Part shown: positions 1 through 6,225 of the stretch, piece by piece
How the letters are laid out: each line of letters begins with the position of its first letter
Numbering within the stretch: position 1 is the first letter of the stretch
Origin: Gammaproteobacteria bacterium
GTDB lineage: Bacteria > Pseudomonadota > Gammaproteobacteria > Acidiferrobacterales > SZUA-150
Assembly: GCA_029880755.1 (NCBI GenBank)
Contig: JAOUNW010000106.1
Location: 1-6,811 of the forward strand
Length of the DNA stretch: 6,811 bases
Reading direction: 5' to 3'
Position numbers and translations under genes: made by a program
The notes under the pieces: generated by a model
The model's input: only the letters and a program-made list of their open reading frames with translations
Told to the model about the DNA's origin: nothing
Databases searched by the model: none

Positions 1-529
1 TCTCCAATGCCTGTTCCACTACCGGCCTCATAGTTCGCGCCAGTTTCGGCGACATGTTTGTCTGAAAATAGCGGGTAGCAGCGTCAGGCGGGCCGTGGTA
101 AATACCCTGAATGTCCGACCAGGATAGATTGCGAATGGCCTTCCAAAACAACTCTTTCGCCAAAGGTGTCGCCGTTTCCGCCGCCCGGTTTAGGCGCAAC
201 TCAAGATCAGCCAGATTTTTATCGAGCCCATAACGACCGAGTTTGCTTTTTACGTTGGCCAACTTATCAGGTAACGGGATATGAATTGCTCTGTCTTTAT
301 TGAACCCGTCCGGACGGCCCAACTGAGCCACCACGGTTTCCGTGCCAACATGCAGAGCCTCCTTTAGTCCCGCGCTGATTTCGTCGCTTGTCAGTTGCTT
401 TTGCCCGTTTCCATCGAGCAGCGCCTTACCTTGTCGCAACAATTCATCGGTAGCAGGTCCATTGGCGCAAGCGAACAATACGACACCTATTCCGCTGAGA
501 ATCGCTACTTTTATTAGCACTCGGTTCAT
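1..529 (-). CDS. DUF4197 family protein, putative lipoprotein (C-terminus outside window)
   Basis: The reverse-strand reading frame starts at the ATG complementary to 527-529 and stays open for 176 codons to the window edge. The chosen start has GAGGAA about nine bases upstream. Residues 1-21 are a short signal peptide ending in LFAC, a lipobox-like site with C21 as the lipidation candidate; Phe at -2 is not ideal. The mature part matches the DUF4197 pattern I know: AGLKEAL at 53-59, GRPDGF at 71-76, IPLP at 84-87, LNRAAE at 113-118 and DAATRYF at 149-155. Members of this family are exported proteobacterial proteins of about 200-250 residues with no established function, so perhaps a quarter is missing here. 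It is transcribed divergently from the diguanylate cyclase gene. The family call is from recognised motifs; envelope location is inferred from the signal peptide. Confidence 0.88.
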   Translation of the reverse strand, partial: MNRVLIKVAILSGIGVVLFACANGPATDELLRQGKALLDGNGQKQLTSDEISAGLKEALHVGTETVVAQLGRPDGFNKDRAIHIPLPDKLANVKSKLGRYGLDKNLADLELRLNRAAETATPLAKELFWKAIRNLSWSDIQGIYHGPPDAATRYFQTNMSPKLARTMRPVVEQALE

Positions 530-1017
530 TACTTTATTTCCTCATTTATATAAAATAATATCAGCATATTGCTGCCTCACCTCATAGCATCGCCACCGGA
601 AGCTGCGGTCAATTAACCTCAATACAAAATGGAATATTTGTACAAACGTCTCTCAATCATACACATTCCTGTCGAAGGTCTTTCCGCGCACAAGGTAAAA
701 ACGTATTGGCGTGTCAGTACGTCAGGGTCCTTGCTATGTGTCGCTTTACTTTGGATAACCGACAAATAAGGGACTCCATCTAAACCTCTTGCTGATATGC
801 GGGAATACTTTGCCCTCAATCTTTCGTTAATGCACCAATAAAGCGCATATACAATTTATCACTATCGCTATCTTCCATTTCATCGATATTTTCTCTGTAA
901 TATAAATAAACCTAATTGTTACGAGGGGAATACCCAAGGAAATCACGCTGTCTGACGTTTATACTTAGAAAGCGCGATAGCAGCATCCACCAGCATAGCA
1001 CCAATACCGAGGCACGC
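530..1017. other. divergent intergenic region without a recognisable gene
   Basis: About 490 bases lie between the divergent DUF4197 and diguanylate cyclase starts. Apart from the possible minus-strand promoter near 584-612 and the 13-base palindrome at 562-574, nothing stands out. The stretch 840-915 is AT-rich (for example TATAAA at 901-906) and may hold the promoter of the cyclase gene, but no -35/-10 pair with good spacing is visible. A 66-codon minus-strand frame at 619-819 has no recognisable domain and is not called. No tRNA-like or strong terminator-like structure was seen. Confidence 0.5.
584..612 (-). promoter_or_regulatory. possible sigma-70 promoter for the DUF4197 gene
   Basis: Read on the minus strand there is TTGACC (complement of 607-612), a 17-base spacer and TGCTAT (complement of 584-589), about 55 bases before the DUF4197 start. 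The -35 matches five of six consensus bases and the -10 only three of six. An alternative extended -10 (TGC-TATGAG) overlaps it but would give a spacer of about 20. A short palindrome, CAGCA-TAT-TGCTG (562-574), would fall in the leader. Weak call based on motif spacing alone. Confidence 0.3.
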
Positions 1018-2811
1018 ATGGGCTTGCAACAGAAACTGGCGCTGTCAATCTTTCTATTGACGGTTACAGCATTTTTTACATTTGTCGGGTTGTTTTATAA
1101 GCACAATCGTGAGGCCGCTATCTCTACAGCGACGAAAGAGCTGCAAACGACTGCTATAGAGCAATCGGATCGACTGGATAATTTCCTGCAGGAAAAAATC
1201 AAAATCACCACCGCGATATTTTCCGCCGACCTGGTTTACAGGGAAGCCGAAAAAAGCAATCGCAAATACCGGTCCTTGTCTCTTGATCAACGCCAATCCA
1301 TGTTTAAGAATATGGATCATCGCTGGCGTAACACGCCGGACCCTGATGACCCCTTCGTGCAATCATTTATCAAGAACCCTGCCGGATCCTATCTCACGAG
1401 AGCCCTTCACAGCCAGCCTGGCGAATATGGCGAGCTTTTCTTCACCAATCGTTATGGTCTAATTGTCGGCACTTCCAATAAGCTCACGAATCTCTATCAC
1501 AACCAAAAATACTGGTGGGCGAACACATACAACAACAATGTCGGCAAAATATTTATTGATGACCGAGGTTATGACGAAAGCGTCCAGGGATACGTTGTAG
1601 GAATTGTTCTACCCATAATCAAGGAGAACCAGGTTATCGCTGTTGCTAAGGGAAACATAAATTTGGTCGGACCATTTAGCGATCTGATTTACAGGATAAG
1701 TGAACACGGAAATCTCAATGCCATAATTGCCAGGTCCGATGGCCTCATAGTGATTGATAATAGCGCCAGGCCCGTGAGTTCCATGCTACCTGCCACTCTT
1801 GCTGAAAAGTTCCGTTACCATTCTCCGGGCTCCTTGCTAACAAACATGAACGGAAAGAATCAATTAGTCTCCTACGCGCCTGTCCTGATAACACTAAATA
1901 GTACAGATATCCGTTTTGGAGGCAGTCAGACCGAGAGCAGCGATCATTCCTTCGGCAATCGTGGAGAGAGTTGGTTTCTGGTTATTTCGAAAGACCTGGA
2001 CAGTGTGCTCGCTCCCTCTGTAGCACTGACCCAGTGGGTTATTGTGACGGGATTGACCTTATGTCTGCTAATAGGTATTGCATCGATGTTTCTGGCAAAA
2101 CGCCTCGCTACACCAATCCTGACACTTATCCGCCAGGCGGAAACACTGGGAAAAGGCAACCTTGATGCCAGAGTGGACGCAACTTCATCAGATGAACTAG
2201 GCACCCTTGCTCAATCCTTTAATGACATGGCAAACAACCTGAAAAAAATTACTGTGTCGAAAGATGAATTAACCAAAGAAGTGGAGTTGCGCCAGAAACT
2301 GGAATCTGAACTTTGGGAACAGTCGGTGAAAGATTATTTAACCGGGCTATACAATCGCAGAGGATTTCGCAAAATTGCCAATACGCATCTTGATACCGCT
2401 AATAAAGATAAGCATAGTCATTACCTGATTTATACCGATGTAGATAATCTTAAATTTGTTAACGACACCATGGGGCATAAGGTAGGCGACGATATGCTGA
2501 CAGACATTGCCGCAGTATTATCGAGCGCTTTCCGTGAGTCTGATATTATCGGCCGTGTCGGTGGTGATGAATTTGCCATACTGCTCCATGACAACAAAAA
2601 TTCGGAAGACGTTAAATCTATTGAAGCGCGCCTTCATAACAGCATCAAGGAGTTTAATTCCAAAAATAAACGTCCCTATCAATTATCAATCAGCGCCGGA
2701 GTCATAAAATGCGACTTTTCTCAACCCTGGTCACTTGATGAGGCTATGTCCACTGCGGATTCACTCATGTACAAAACAAAAAACAGGAAAAAAATCGATA
2801 TGAGAAATTAA
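1018..2811 (+). CDS. membrane-bound diguanylate cyclase with periplasmic dCache-like sensor, HAMP and GGDEF domains
   Basis: The 597-residue protein should make cyclic di-GMP from two GTP at the inner membrane in response to a periplasmic signal. TM1 spans about residues 7-27. Residues 28-339 form a large periplasmic region with dCache features (FFTNRYGLIVGTSN at 141-154, KYWW at 164-167, DDRGYDES at 181-188). TM2 is 340-361 and HAMP about 361-412 (P366, DELG at 392-395). A charged coiled-coil linker leads to GGDEF from D439 (DYLTGLYNRRGF). Metal and substrate residues are present: TDVDNLKFVND with D474, and GGDEF at 515-519. RESD at 506-509, five residues before GGDEF, is a standard inhibitory I-site, so product feedback is likely. 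I chose ATG 1018 over an in-frame TTG at 916 because GAGG lies five bases upstream and TM1 then starts at the N-terminus. No EAL domain is fused. The sensed ligand is unknown. Confidence 0.95.
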   Translation: MGLQQKLALSIFLLTVTAFFTFVGLFYKHNREAAISTATKELQTTAIEQSDRLDNFLQEKIKITTAIFSADLVYREAEKSNRKYRSLSLDQRQSMFKNMDHRWRNTPDPDDPFVQSFIKNPAGSYLTRALHSQPGEYGELFFTNRYGLIVGTSNKLTNLYHNQKYWWANTYNNNVGKIFIDDRGYDESVQGYVVGIVLPIIKENQVIAVAKGNINLVGPFSDLIYRISEHGNLNAIIARSDGLIVIDNSARPVSSMLPATLAEKFRYHSPGSLLTNMNGKNQLVSYAPVLITLNSTDIRFGGSQTESSDHSFGNRGESWFLVISKDLDSVLAPSVALTQWVIVTGLTLCLLIGIASMFLAKRLATPILTLIRQAETLGKGNLDARVDATSSDELGTLAQSFNDMANNLKKITVSKDELTKEVELRQKLESELWEQSVKDYLTGLYNRRGFRKIANTHLDTANKDKHSHYLIYTDVDNLKFVNDTMGHKVGDDMLTDIAAVLSSAFRESDIIGRVGGDEFAILLHDNKNSEDVKSIEARLHNSIKEFNSKNKRPYQLSISAGVIKCDFSQPWSLDEAMSTADSLMYKTKNRKKIDMRN

Positions 2812-2813
2812 GT

Positions 2814-2853
2814 ATTACCGGGGTAGCAATACGCTAAAATAGACTCCGGTAAT
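2814..2853. terminator. inverted repeat between convergent genes, possible weak bidirectional terminator
   Basis: ATTACCGG (2814-2821) and CCGGTAAT (2846-2853) are perfectly complementary. Two more pairs (one G-U) extend the stem to 10 bp around a 20-base loop. It begins three bases after the cyclase stop codon and ends eight bases before the end of the convergent gene, the position expected for a shared terminator. There is no clear T-run on either strand and the loop is long, so intrinsic termination may be inefficient. Confidence 0.45.
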
Positions 2854-2861
2854 CCAGTGGT

Positions 2862-3620
2862 TTAAGCCTCTATCAAATCCTCTTCAGCCTGCTCCATACG
2901 CGATTTAATTTCCGGGGGCAAACCAGCAGCGGACGACTCTATTACTCGAGACATAAGCATATACTTCCACCAGTAAGTGGATTTAATGGCACCCATAATA
3001 TCGTTACGCAGCTCTTCGGAAATGCCGTAATCCGCACGCCTGGCCTCCAACGCCTTGACTCCTTCCTTGAATTTCATGGAGACTGCTGCCGTGAAATACA
3101 GCATCCATGCTTCGGAATCCAGAATTTCAATATCGGGAAAAACATAGTCGTCGACCAACAGGGCATCCAGCTCATACTCTTTCATTTCCTGCACGATCTG
3201 AAATACCTGCAACATTTCCTGTTTACCGAACCCAAAATACATACTGGCATGCACATGCAGATCCAATCCACCGATCCAGGCAATAGACGCGTAGGGATCA
3301 TCGCTTTCCGGCCCTTTATAGTCTACCGGGCCCGTTACCCAGGACTCTATTGCACAAACTAATGAGCACAGTTTCTCCACATATTTGTAATCATTAAAAC
3401 TGCTGGCGAACTGCTGGTGACTTCTAAAGAAACTTTTGAAGTAAGGTGGATCAAGTTTGATTACCGGATTCAAGCTATTAATAATTGCCCGTCTGGCATT
3501 GTCGCAATGAGCACCATCACTTAAACATTCATTCTTTTGGCGCATTGCCTTTCGCAATGACCTCATTGCCTCGTCTCGTTCCATTCCATTTTCTGTCATG
3601 TCCTTACGAATATCCGCCAT
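2862..3620 (-). CDS. hypothetical protein, 252 residues, soluble, family not recognised
   Basis: I do not recognise this protein. The start ATG (complement of 3618-3620) has a strong ribosome site, GAGGAG, about six bases upstream, and the frame ends in TAA at 2862-2864, so it is very likely a real gene. There is no signal peptide and no membrane segment, so a cytoplasmic protein is expected. The N-terminal 35 residues are highly charged (many Arg, Lys, Glu, Met). The central part has C85 and C89 in a CxxxC arrangement, then a hydrophobic and aromatic stretch, WIGGLDLHVHASMYFGFG (115-132), with two histidines. YWWKYMLMS (216-224) lies near the acidic, probably helical C-terminus. Predicted character is mostly alpha-helical. 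No catalytic motif is convincing. It runs on the same strand as the lamin-tail gene upstream but is separated from it by 300 bases and a hairpin, so it is probably transcribed alone. Confidence 0.82.
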   Translation of the reverse strand: MADIRKDMTENGMERDEAMRSLRKAMRQKNECLSDGAHCDNARRAIINSLNPVIKLDPPYFKSFFRSHQQFASSFNDYKYVEKLCSLVCAIESWVTGPVDYKGPESDDPYASIAWIGGLDLHVHASMYFGFGKQEMLQVFQIVQEMKEYELDALLVDDYVFPDIEILDSEAWMLYFTAAVSMKFKEGVKALEARRADYGISEELRNDIMGAIKSTYWWKYMLMSRVIESSAAGLPPEIKSRMEQAEEDLIEA

Positions 3621-3742
3621 GTTCTTCTCCTCGCTCCTAATAGTGAATGTTCTTTAATCCCGGCGCCAACCTGTCCAATAGACACGCAGCGAATTCACAA
3701 TTTTGCATCTCCTGCACGCTACTTGACGGAACACCAGCGCCT

Positions 3743-3771
3743 AGTAAAAACGACAACGGCATGCAGGTCAA
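3743..3771 (-). promoter_or_regulatory. possible sigma-70 promoter for the 252-residue hypothetical protein
   Basis: On the minus strand TTGACC (complement of 3766-3771) is followed by a 17-base spacer and TTTACT (complement of 3743-3748). The -35 matches five of six consensus bases and the -10 four of six. Transcription would start near 3736 and give a leader of roughly 115 bases before the ATG at 3620. It lies downstream of the hairpin at 3870-3902, which fits an independent transcription unit. Confidence 0.4.
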
Positions 3772-3869
3772 CGGAAAATTCTGGTCTTGGTATCACATCT
3801 TCTTTTGGGATAAATCAAAATCCATGGGCACGATCAAAGACTGAGCTTGTCACTCAGACATACGCAGAA

Positions 3870-3902
3870 CAGGGGCCATCAAATACTCTTCTATGGCCCC
3901 TG
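3870..3902 (-). terminator. hairpin terminator downstream of the lamin-tail/VPLPP protein gene
   Basis: CAGGGGCCAT (3870-3879) and ATGGCCCCTG (3893-3902) form a perfect, GC-rich 10-bp stem with a 13-base loop. It starts 18 bases past the TAG stop of the minus-strand gene above it. Read on the minus strand the stem is followed only by TTCTG rather than a long U-run, so termination may depend on the strength of the stem. The stem could also protect the 3' end of the transcript. Confidence 0.65.
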
Positions 3903-3920
3903 ACTGGTATTAATCTTGAT

Positions 3921-4607
3921 CTAACGACTGGAATTTAGTTTACGGCGACGGCCAATACCCATAAACATCGCCACACCTGTGCCGAACAACCAAACTGCCG
4001 GAGGTAATGGTACCGGCGACGGCCCGACAAGGGGCATATTCCCTGGACCGCCCGGTGTCCCGAAATCACCTAATCCGTAGGTAAACCCCGTGGTCAAAAA
4101 ATAGTCGTCCTGCCCTGGCGGGAAGCCTGCCAAATTAGAAAGTTCCGCGCTAATACCATTGATGCCAATATTGGAGCCGGACGTAAATACCAGTCTTATC
4201 AATTCGGAAATGCCATCGCTTAGGATGATTTCATCATCGGTATTACCCAGGGTAAATCCGCTATAGACATAGTCGGCGGTATAACCCCCATTGATACTGG
4301 AATCACCGTTACGGCCGAGCACAAAATATTCTCCTGGCGCAATCAATAGCGGACCACTATTATCGATAACATGCGAATCGGAACCATCATCCAGTAAAAG
4401 CAAGCCATTCAAATCAATCGCTCCGCCACTAGCGTTGAATAACTCGAACCACTCTCCGGCCGTGTCGGACACAGCGCCGGGGTTTGCCATAACTTCACTG
4501 ATTAGAAGATCGCCCGGTAGAATGGGCGCCGCGTGAACCAGATTGGTGCTAGATAATGCTACACCCGCTACTACAAGAAGTTTCAACTTATTACATCCAT
4601 ATTTCAT
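3921..4607 (-). CDS. secreted lamin-tail-domain protein with VPLPA/PEP-CTERM-type sorting signal
   Basis: The 228-residue product is exported. Residues 2-26 form a signal peptide (KLKLLVVAGVAL core, likely cleavage near VHA/A). Residues about 32-140 match a lamin tail domain, the beta-sandwich found in many bacterial extracellular proteins: LLISEVMANPG, then GEWFELFNASG (51-61), IDLNGLLLLDDG, APGEYFVLG (90-98) and LGNTDDEIILSDG. The tail is VPLPP (199-203), a hydrophobic segment (204-219) and RRRK (220-223), the three-part signal that exosortase recognises in PEP-CTERM/VPLPA proteins. The protein is therefore probably cleaved and released or attached at the cell surface. The frame could start 33 codons earlier, but ATG at 4605-4607 has AGGAG nine bases upstream and puts the signal peptide first. 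No exosortase is in the window. Its role is unknown; surface or matrix attachment is an inference. Confidence 0.9.
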   Translation of the reverse strand: MKYGCNKLKLLVVAGVALSSTNLVHAAPILPGDLLISEVMANPGAVSDTAGEWFELFNASGGAIDLNGLLLLDDGSDSHVIDNSGPLLIAPGEYFVLGRNGDSSINGGYTADYVYSGFTLGNTDDEIILSDGISELIRLVFTSGSNIGINGISAELSNLAGFPPGQDDYFLTTGFTYGLGDFGTPGGPGNMPLVGPSPVPLPPAVWLFGTGVAMFMGIGRRRKLNSSR

Positions 4608-4764
4608 CGTTACTATCTCCTGAATAAATGATTTATCGTACCCCCAGGGCTGACATGTACTCAGCCGGCCCAGGCGCCAAGCAGACAGAAGCAACGGCTC
4701 CGGCAACTAAAGAAACAACGGAAACGGATGACAGTAAAAAGATGAGTTCACAGCAGAAATAAAA

Positions 4765-4800
4765 CAGACATTACCTGTCTGGAGTGAAAATCCTTTTCAC
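4765..4800. repeat. two back-to-back 17-base palindromes
   Basis: CAGACA-TTACC-TGTCTG (4765-4781) is a perfect 6-bp inverted repeat. Two bases later GTGAAAA-TCC-TTTTCAC (4784-4800) is a perfect 7-bp inverted repeat. Each spans 17 bases, and together they lie near the middle of the divergent region, about 165 bases from the lamin-tail start and 190 from the htpX start. They could be operators for dimeric regulators or small hairpins. The two half-sites differ, so if they are operators they probably bind different proteins. Confidence 0.5.
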
Positions 4801-4917
4801 TATTCCTTTTCGGAGCAGCCCTTGCCCGCGGACGCAGGCTACCAAAATATCCGACCGCTCGCAAACACCAAGCCAACTTAACGTCTATTATCTAAATGTC
4901 CATGCAACAAACGCCCA

Positions 4918-4946
4918 CTTGAAACAGATTCAGCCCGTCCCCACCT
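4918..4946 (+). promoter_or_regulatory. sigma-32 (heat-shock) promoter of htpX
   Basis: CTTGAAA (4918-4924), a 14-base spacer and CCCCACCT (4939-4946) match the RpoH promoter pattern CTTGAAA-N13-15-CCCCATnT with one mismatch in the -10. The E. coli groE promoter uses the same 14-base spacer. It sits 43 bases before the htpX ATG, giving a leader of roughly 35-40 bases. E. coli htpX is a known heat-shock gene, so position and family knowledge agree with the motif. Confidence 0.8.
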
Positions 4947-4989
4947 CTTTGCCTGGTTATCATTCACAAAAGGAAAATAAGAGAAGCCA

Positions 4990-5874
4990 ATGAAACGGGT
5001 ATTACTATTCCTCGCTACAAATATTGCTGTTTTATTGATCCTCAGCATCACCCTGCGCTTATTGGGGGTAGAAAGCATTCTTGACCGGCAGGGGACCGGG
5101 CTGAACATACAGGCATTATTGATATTTGCCGGTGTTATCGGTTTCGGGGGCTCGCTGATTTCCCTCATGATTTCAAAATGGACAGCCAAGCGCATGACTG
5201 GCGCCCGGGTAATTGATCAACCTAAAAACGCCACTGAGCAATGGCTACTGCAAACTGTTCAAGTACAGGCCAACATGGCCAACATCGGTATGCCCGAGGT
5301 GGCCATCTATGATTCTCCTGATGTCAACGCATTCGCCACCGGCCCTGGCCGCAATAATGCCCTGGTGGCGGTCAGTACCGGCTTGCTCAACAAGATGTCC
5401 CGGGAAGAGGCAGAAGCGGTATTGGGACATGAAATCAGTCATGTCGCCAATGGCGATATGGTGACCCTGGCTTTGATCCAGGGCGTGGTCAATACCTTCG
5501 TGATTTTCCTGTCCCGAATCATAGGTCACATGGTTGATCGCGTAGTATTCAAGGTGGAACGCGGTCACGGTCCGGCCTTCTGGATTACCGCCATTGTTGC
5601 CGAGTTGGTGCTGGGCATACTGGCCAGTATTATCGTTATGTGGTTTTCACGCCAACGGGAATTCCGGGCCGATCGCGGTGGCGCTCAACTCGCGGGTCGA
5701 TCCAAAATGATTGCGGCGCTGAAGCGGCTACAGGCCAGCGTTGAGCAACCCCACCTGCCCGATCAAATGGCGGCATTTGGCATTTCCGGCACCAGAGGCA
5801 TGGGTATAAAACGACTGTTTATGTCGCATCCGCCGTTATCGGAAAGAATTTCCGCTCTGGAAAAGAGTGATTAG
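4990..5874 (+). CDS. htpX: HtpX, membrane-bound zinc metalloprotease (M48 family)
   Basis: This 294-residue protein is a full-length HtpX, the inner-membrane protease that, with FtsH, degrades misfolded or damaged membrane proteins. Two N-terminal membrane segments (about 4-25 and 40-62) precede the conserved KWTAKRMTGARVIDQP region. The zinc site is HEISH at 147-151 (H147 and H151 ligands, E148 catalytic) followed by NGDM. The third ligand is E224 in REFRAD (223-228). Two further hydrophobic segments lie at about 158-182 and 196-219. AFATG (114-118), LVAVSTGLL (125-133) and the C-terminal MSHPPLSERI (278-287) are family hallmarks. Length is typical. The ATG at 4990 gives the classic MKRxxLFLxTN start; its ribosome site (GAGAAG three bases upstream, AGGA further away) is weak. 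A sigma-32-type promoter precedes it, so heat or envelope stress induction is likely. Confidence 0.97.
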   Translation: MKRVLLFLATNIAVLLILSITLRLLGVESILDRQGTGLNIQALLIFAGVIGFGGSLISLMISKWTAKRMTGARVIDQPKNATEQWLLQTVQVQANMANIGMPEVAIYDSPDVNAFATGPGRNNALVAVSTGLLNKMSREEAEAVLGHEISHVANGDMVTLALIQGVVNTFVIFLSRIIGHMVDRVVFKVERGHGPAFWITAIVAELVLGILASIIVMWFSRQREFRADRGGAQLAGRSKMIAALKRLQASVEQPHLPDQMAAFGISGTRGMGIKRLFMSHPPLSERISALEKSD

Positions 5875-6225
5875 TAATCTAAAGGATAAAAAAATAGGAT
5901 GATCTGGAGCCAGAGTCATTTCAATAATCTCTTCCCCTCTCTTTTCCAGAAAATCTCCCTCCCTTGAAAGATTTAACCAGAACTGCAAGGGATGGGAAGA
6001 GGGTTATTGAACCTCACCAAACGCTATTACCGCTATTTATTGTTCTTATACTGCTTAGGCAATTTCCTGCCTAATCCCCTTGTTACCATGTAACTTTAAC
6101 CTTGTGAGGGCCAGGGTGTATGTAACTGAAGTCACCTAAAGCGGGGGTGAAATTCGGAAAGAAATACGCCAAAAGAACACTCCTGACTCATAGCGATTAA
6201 ATCGAATTAGCAAAGCTGATCTAAG
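5875..6225. other. convergent intergenic region rich in small repeats
   Basis: About 350 bases separate the convergent ends of htpX and the Crp/Fnr gene. The main structure is the bulged palindrome at 5920-6011. Others are a 7-bp hairpin (TTAGGCA 6055-6061, TGCCTAA 6068-6074, six-base loop), the palindrome GTTAC-CAT-GTAAC (6082-6094) and a direct repeat ATGTAACT at 6088-6095 and 6120-6127. None has a following T-run typical of an intrinsic terminator. No open frame of note and no tRNA-like sequence was seen. Confidence 0.5.
5920..6011. repeat. long imperfect palindrome, possible mobile intergenic repeat or terminator
   Basis: TTCAATAATCTCTTCCC (5920-5936) pairs with GGGAAGAGGGTTATTGAA (5994-6011) over 17 base pairs with one G-T pair and a single bulged G. 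Inside it, TCCCTTG (5960-5966) pairs with CAAGGGA (5986-5992) around a 19-base loop, leaving about 23 unpaired pyrimidine-rich bases on the left only. The whole unit is 92 bases. Strong strand asymmetry (pyrimidine-rich left, purine-rich right) and nested arms resemble palindromic intergenic repeats of proteobacteria. It could also end htpX or Crp/Fnr transcripts, but neither strand has a T-run directly after it. No flanking target duplication is evident. Confidence 0.6.

Larger units (their letters stand above)
3621..3920. other. intergenic region between two minus-strand genes
   Basis: Exactly 300 bases separate the lamin-tail gene from the hypothetical protein gene. The stretch holds the terminator-like hairpin at 3870-3902, a small 5-bp inverted repeat (CTGAG at 3841-3845, CTCAG at 3852-3856) and the candidate promoter at 3743-3771. 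Short plus-strand frames of 65 and 71 codons overlap each other here with no recognisable domain, and I do not call them. Confidence 0.5.
4608..4989. other. divergent regulatory region between the lamin-tail gene and htpX
   Basis: This stretch of about 380 bases separates two divergent genes. It holds a 6-bp inverted repeat at 4648-4666 (GGCTGA/TCAGCC) in the leader of the minus-strand gene, two adjacent 17-base palindromes at 4765-4781 and 4784-4800, and a heat-shock-type promoter at 4918-4946 before htpX. A 69-codon plus-strand frame starting at GTG 4784 overlaps the htpX start and has no recognisable domain, so it is not called. Confidence 0.55.

Noticed and set aside
619..819. 66-codon minus-strand open frame in the DUF4197/cyclase gap
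   Set aside because: No recognisable domain, no clear ribosome site noticed, and a length easily reached by chance. It could be a decayed fragment but nothing shows that.
916..1017. TTG start giving a 631-residue cyclase
   Set aside because: No ribosome site precedes the TTG, and it would put 34 polar residues ahead of the first membrane helix. ATG 1018 has GAGG at good distance.
3647..3938. Overlapping plus-strand frames of 65 and 71 codons
   Set aside because: They overlap each other in different frames, cross the hairpin or promoter region and show no family features.
4691..4705. Possible sigma-54 promoter (minus strand) for the lamin-tail gene, TGCCGGAGCCGTTGC
   Set aside because: The -12 TTGC and spacing fit, and some PEP-CTERM genes are thought to be sigma-54 dependent, but the nearly invariant GG of the -24 box is GC here.
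4784..4993. 69-codon plus-strand frame starting at GTG within a palindrome
   Set aside because: It runs through the sigma-32 promoter and overlaps the htpX start, and its composition shows no domain. A leader peptide is possible but unsupported.
5903..5914. TCTGG-AG-CCAGA palindrome near an A7 run (5888-5894), as a minus-strand terminator
   Set aside because: The loop is too short for a stable hairpin and the T-run on the minus strand lies about nine bases away.
6194..6204. CGATT-A-AATCG small palindrome after the Crp/Fnr gene
   Set aside because: Only five base pairs with a one-base centre, too weak to call a terminator or operator.
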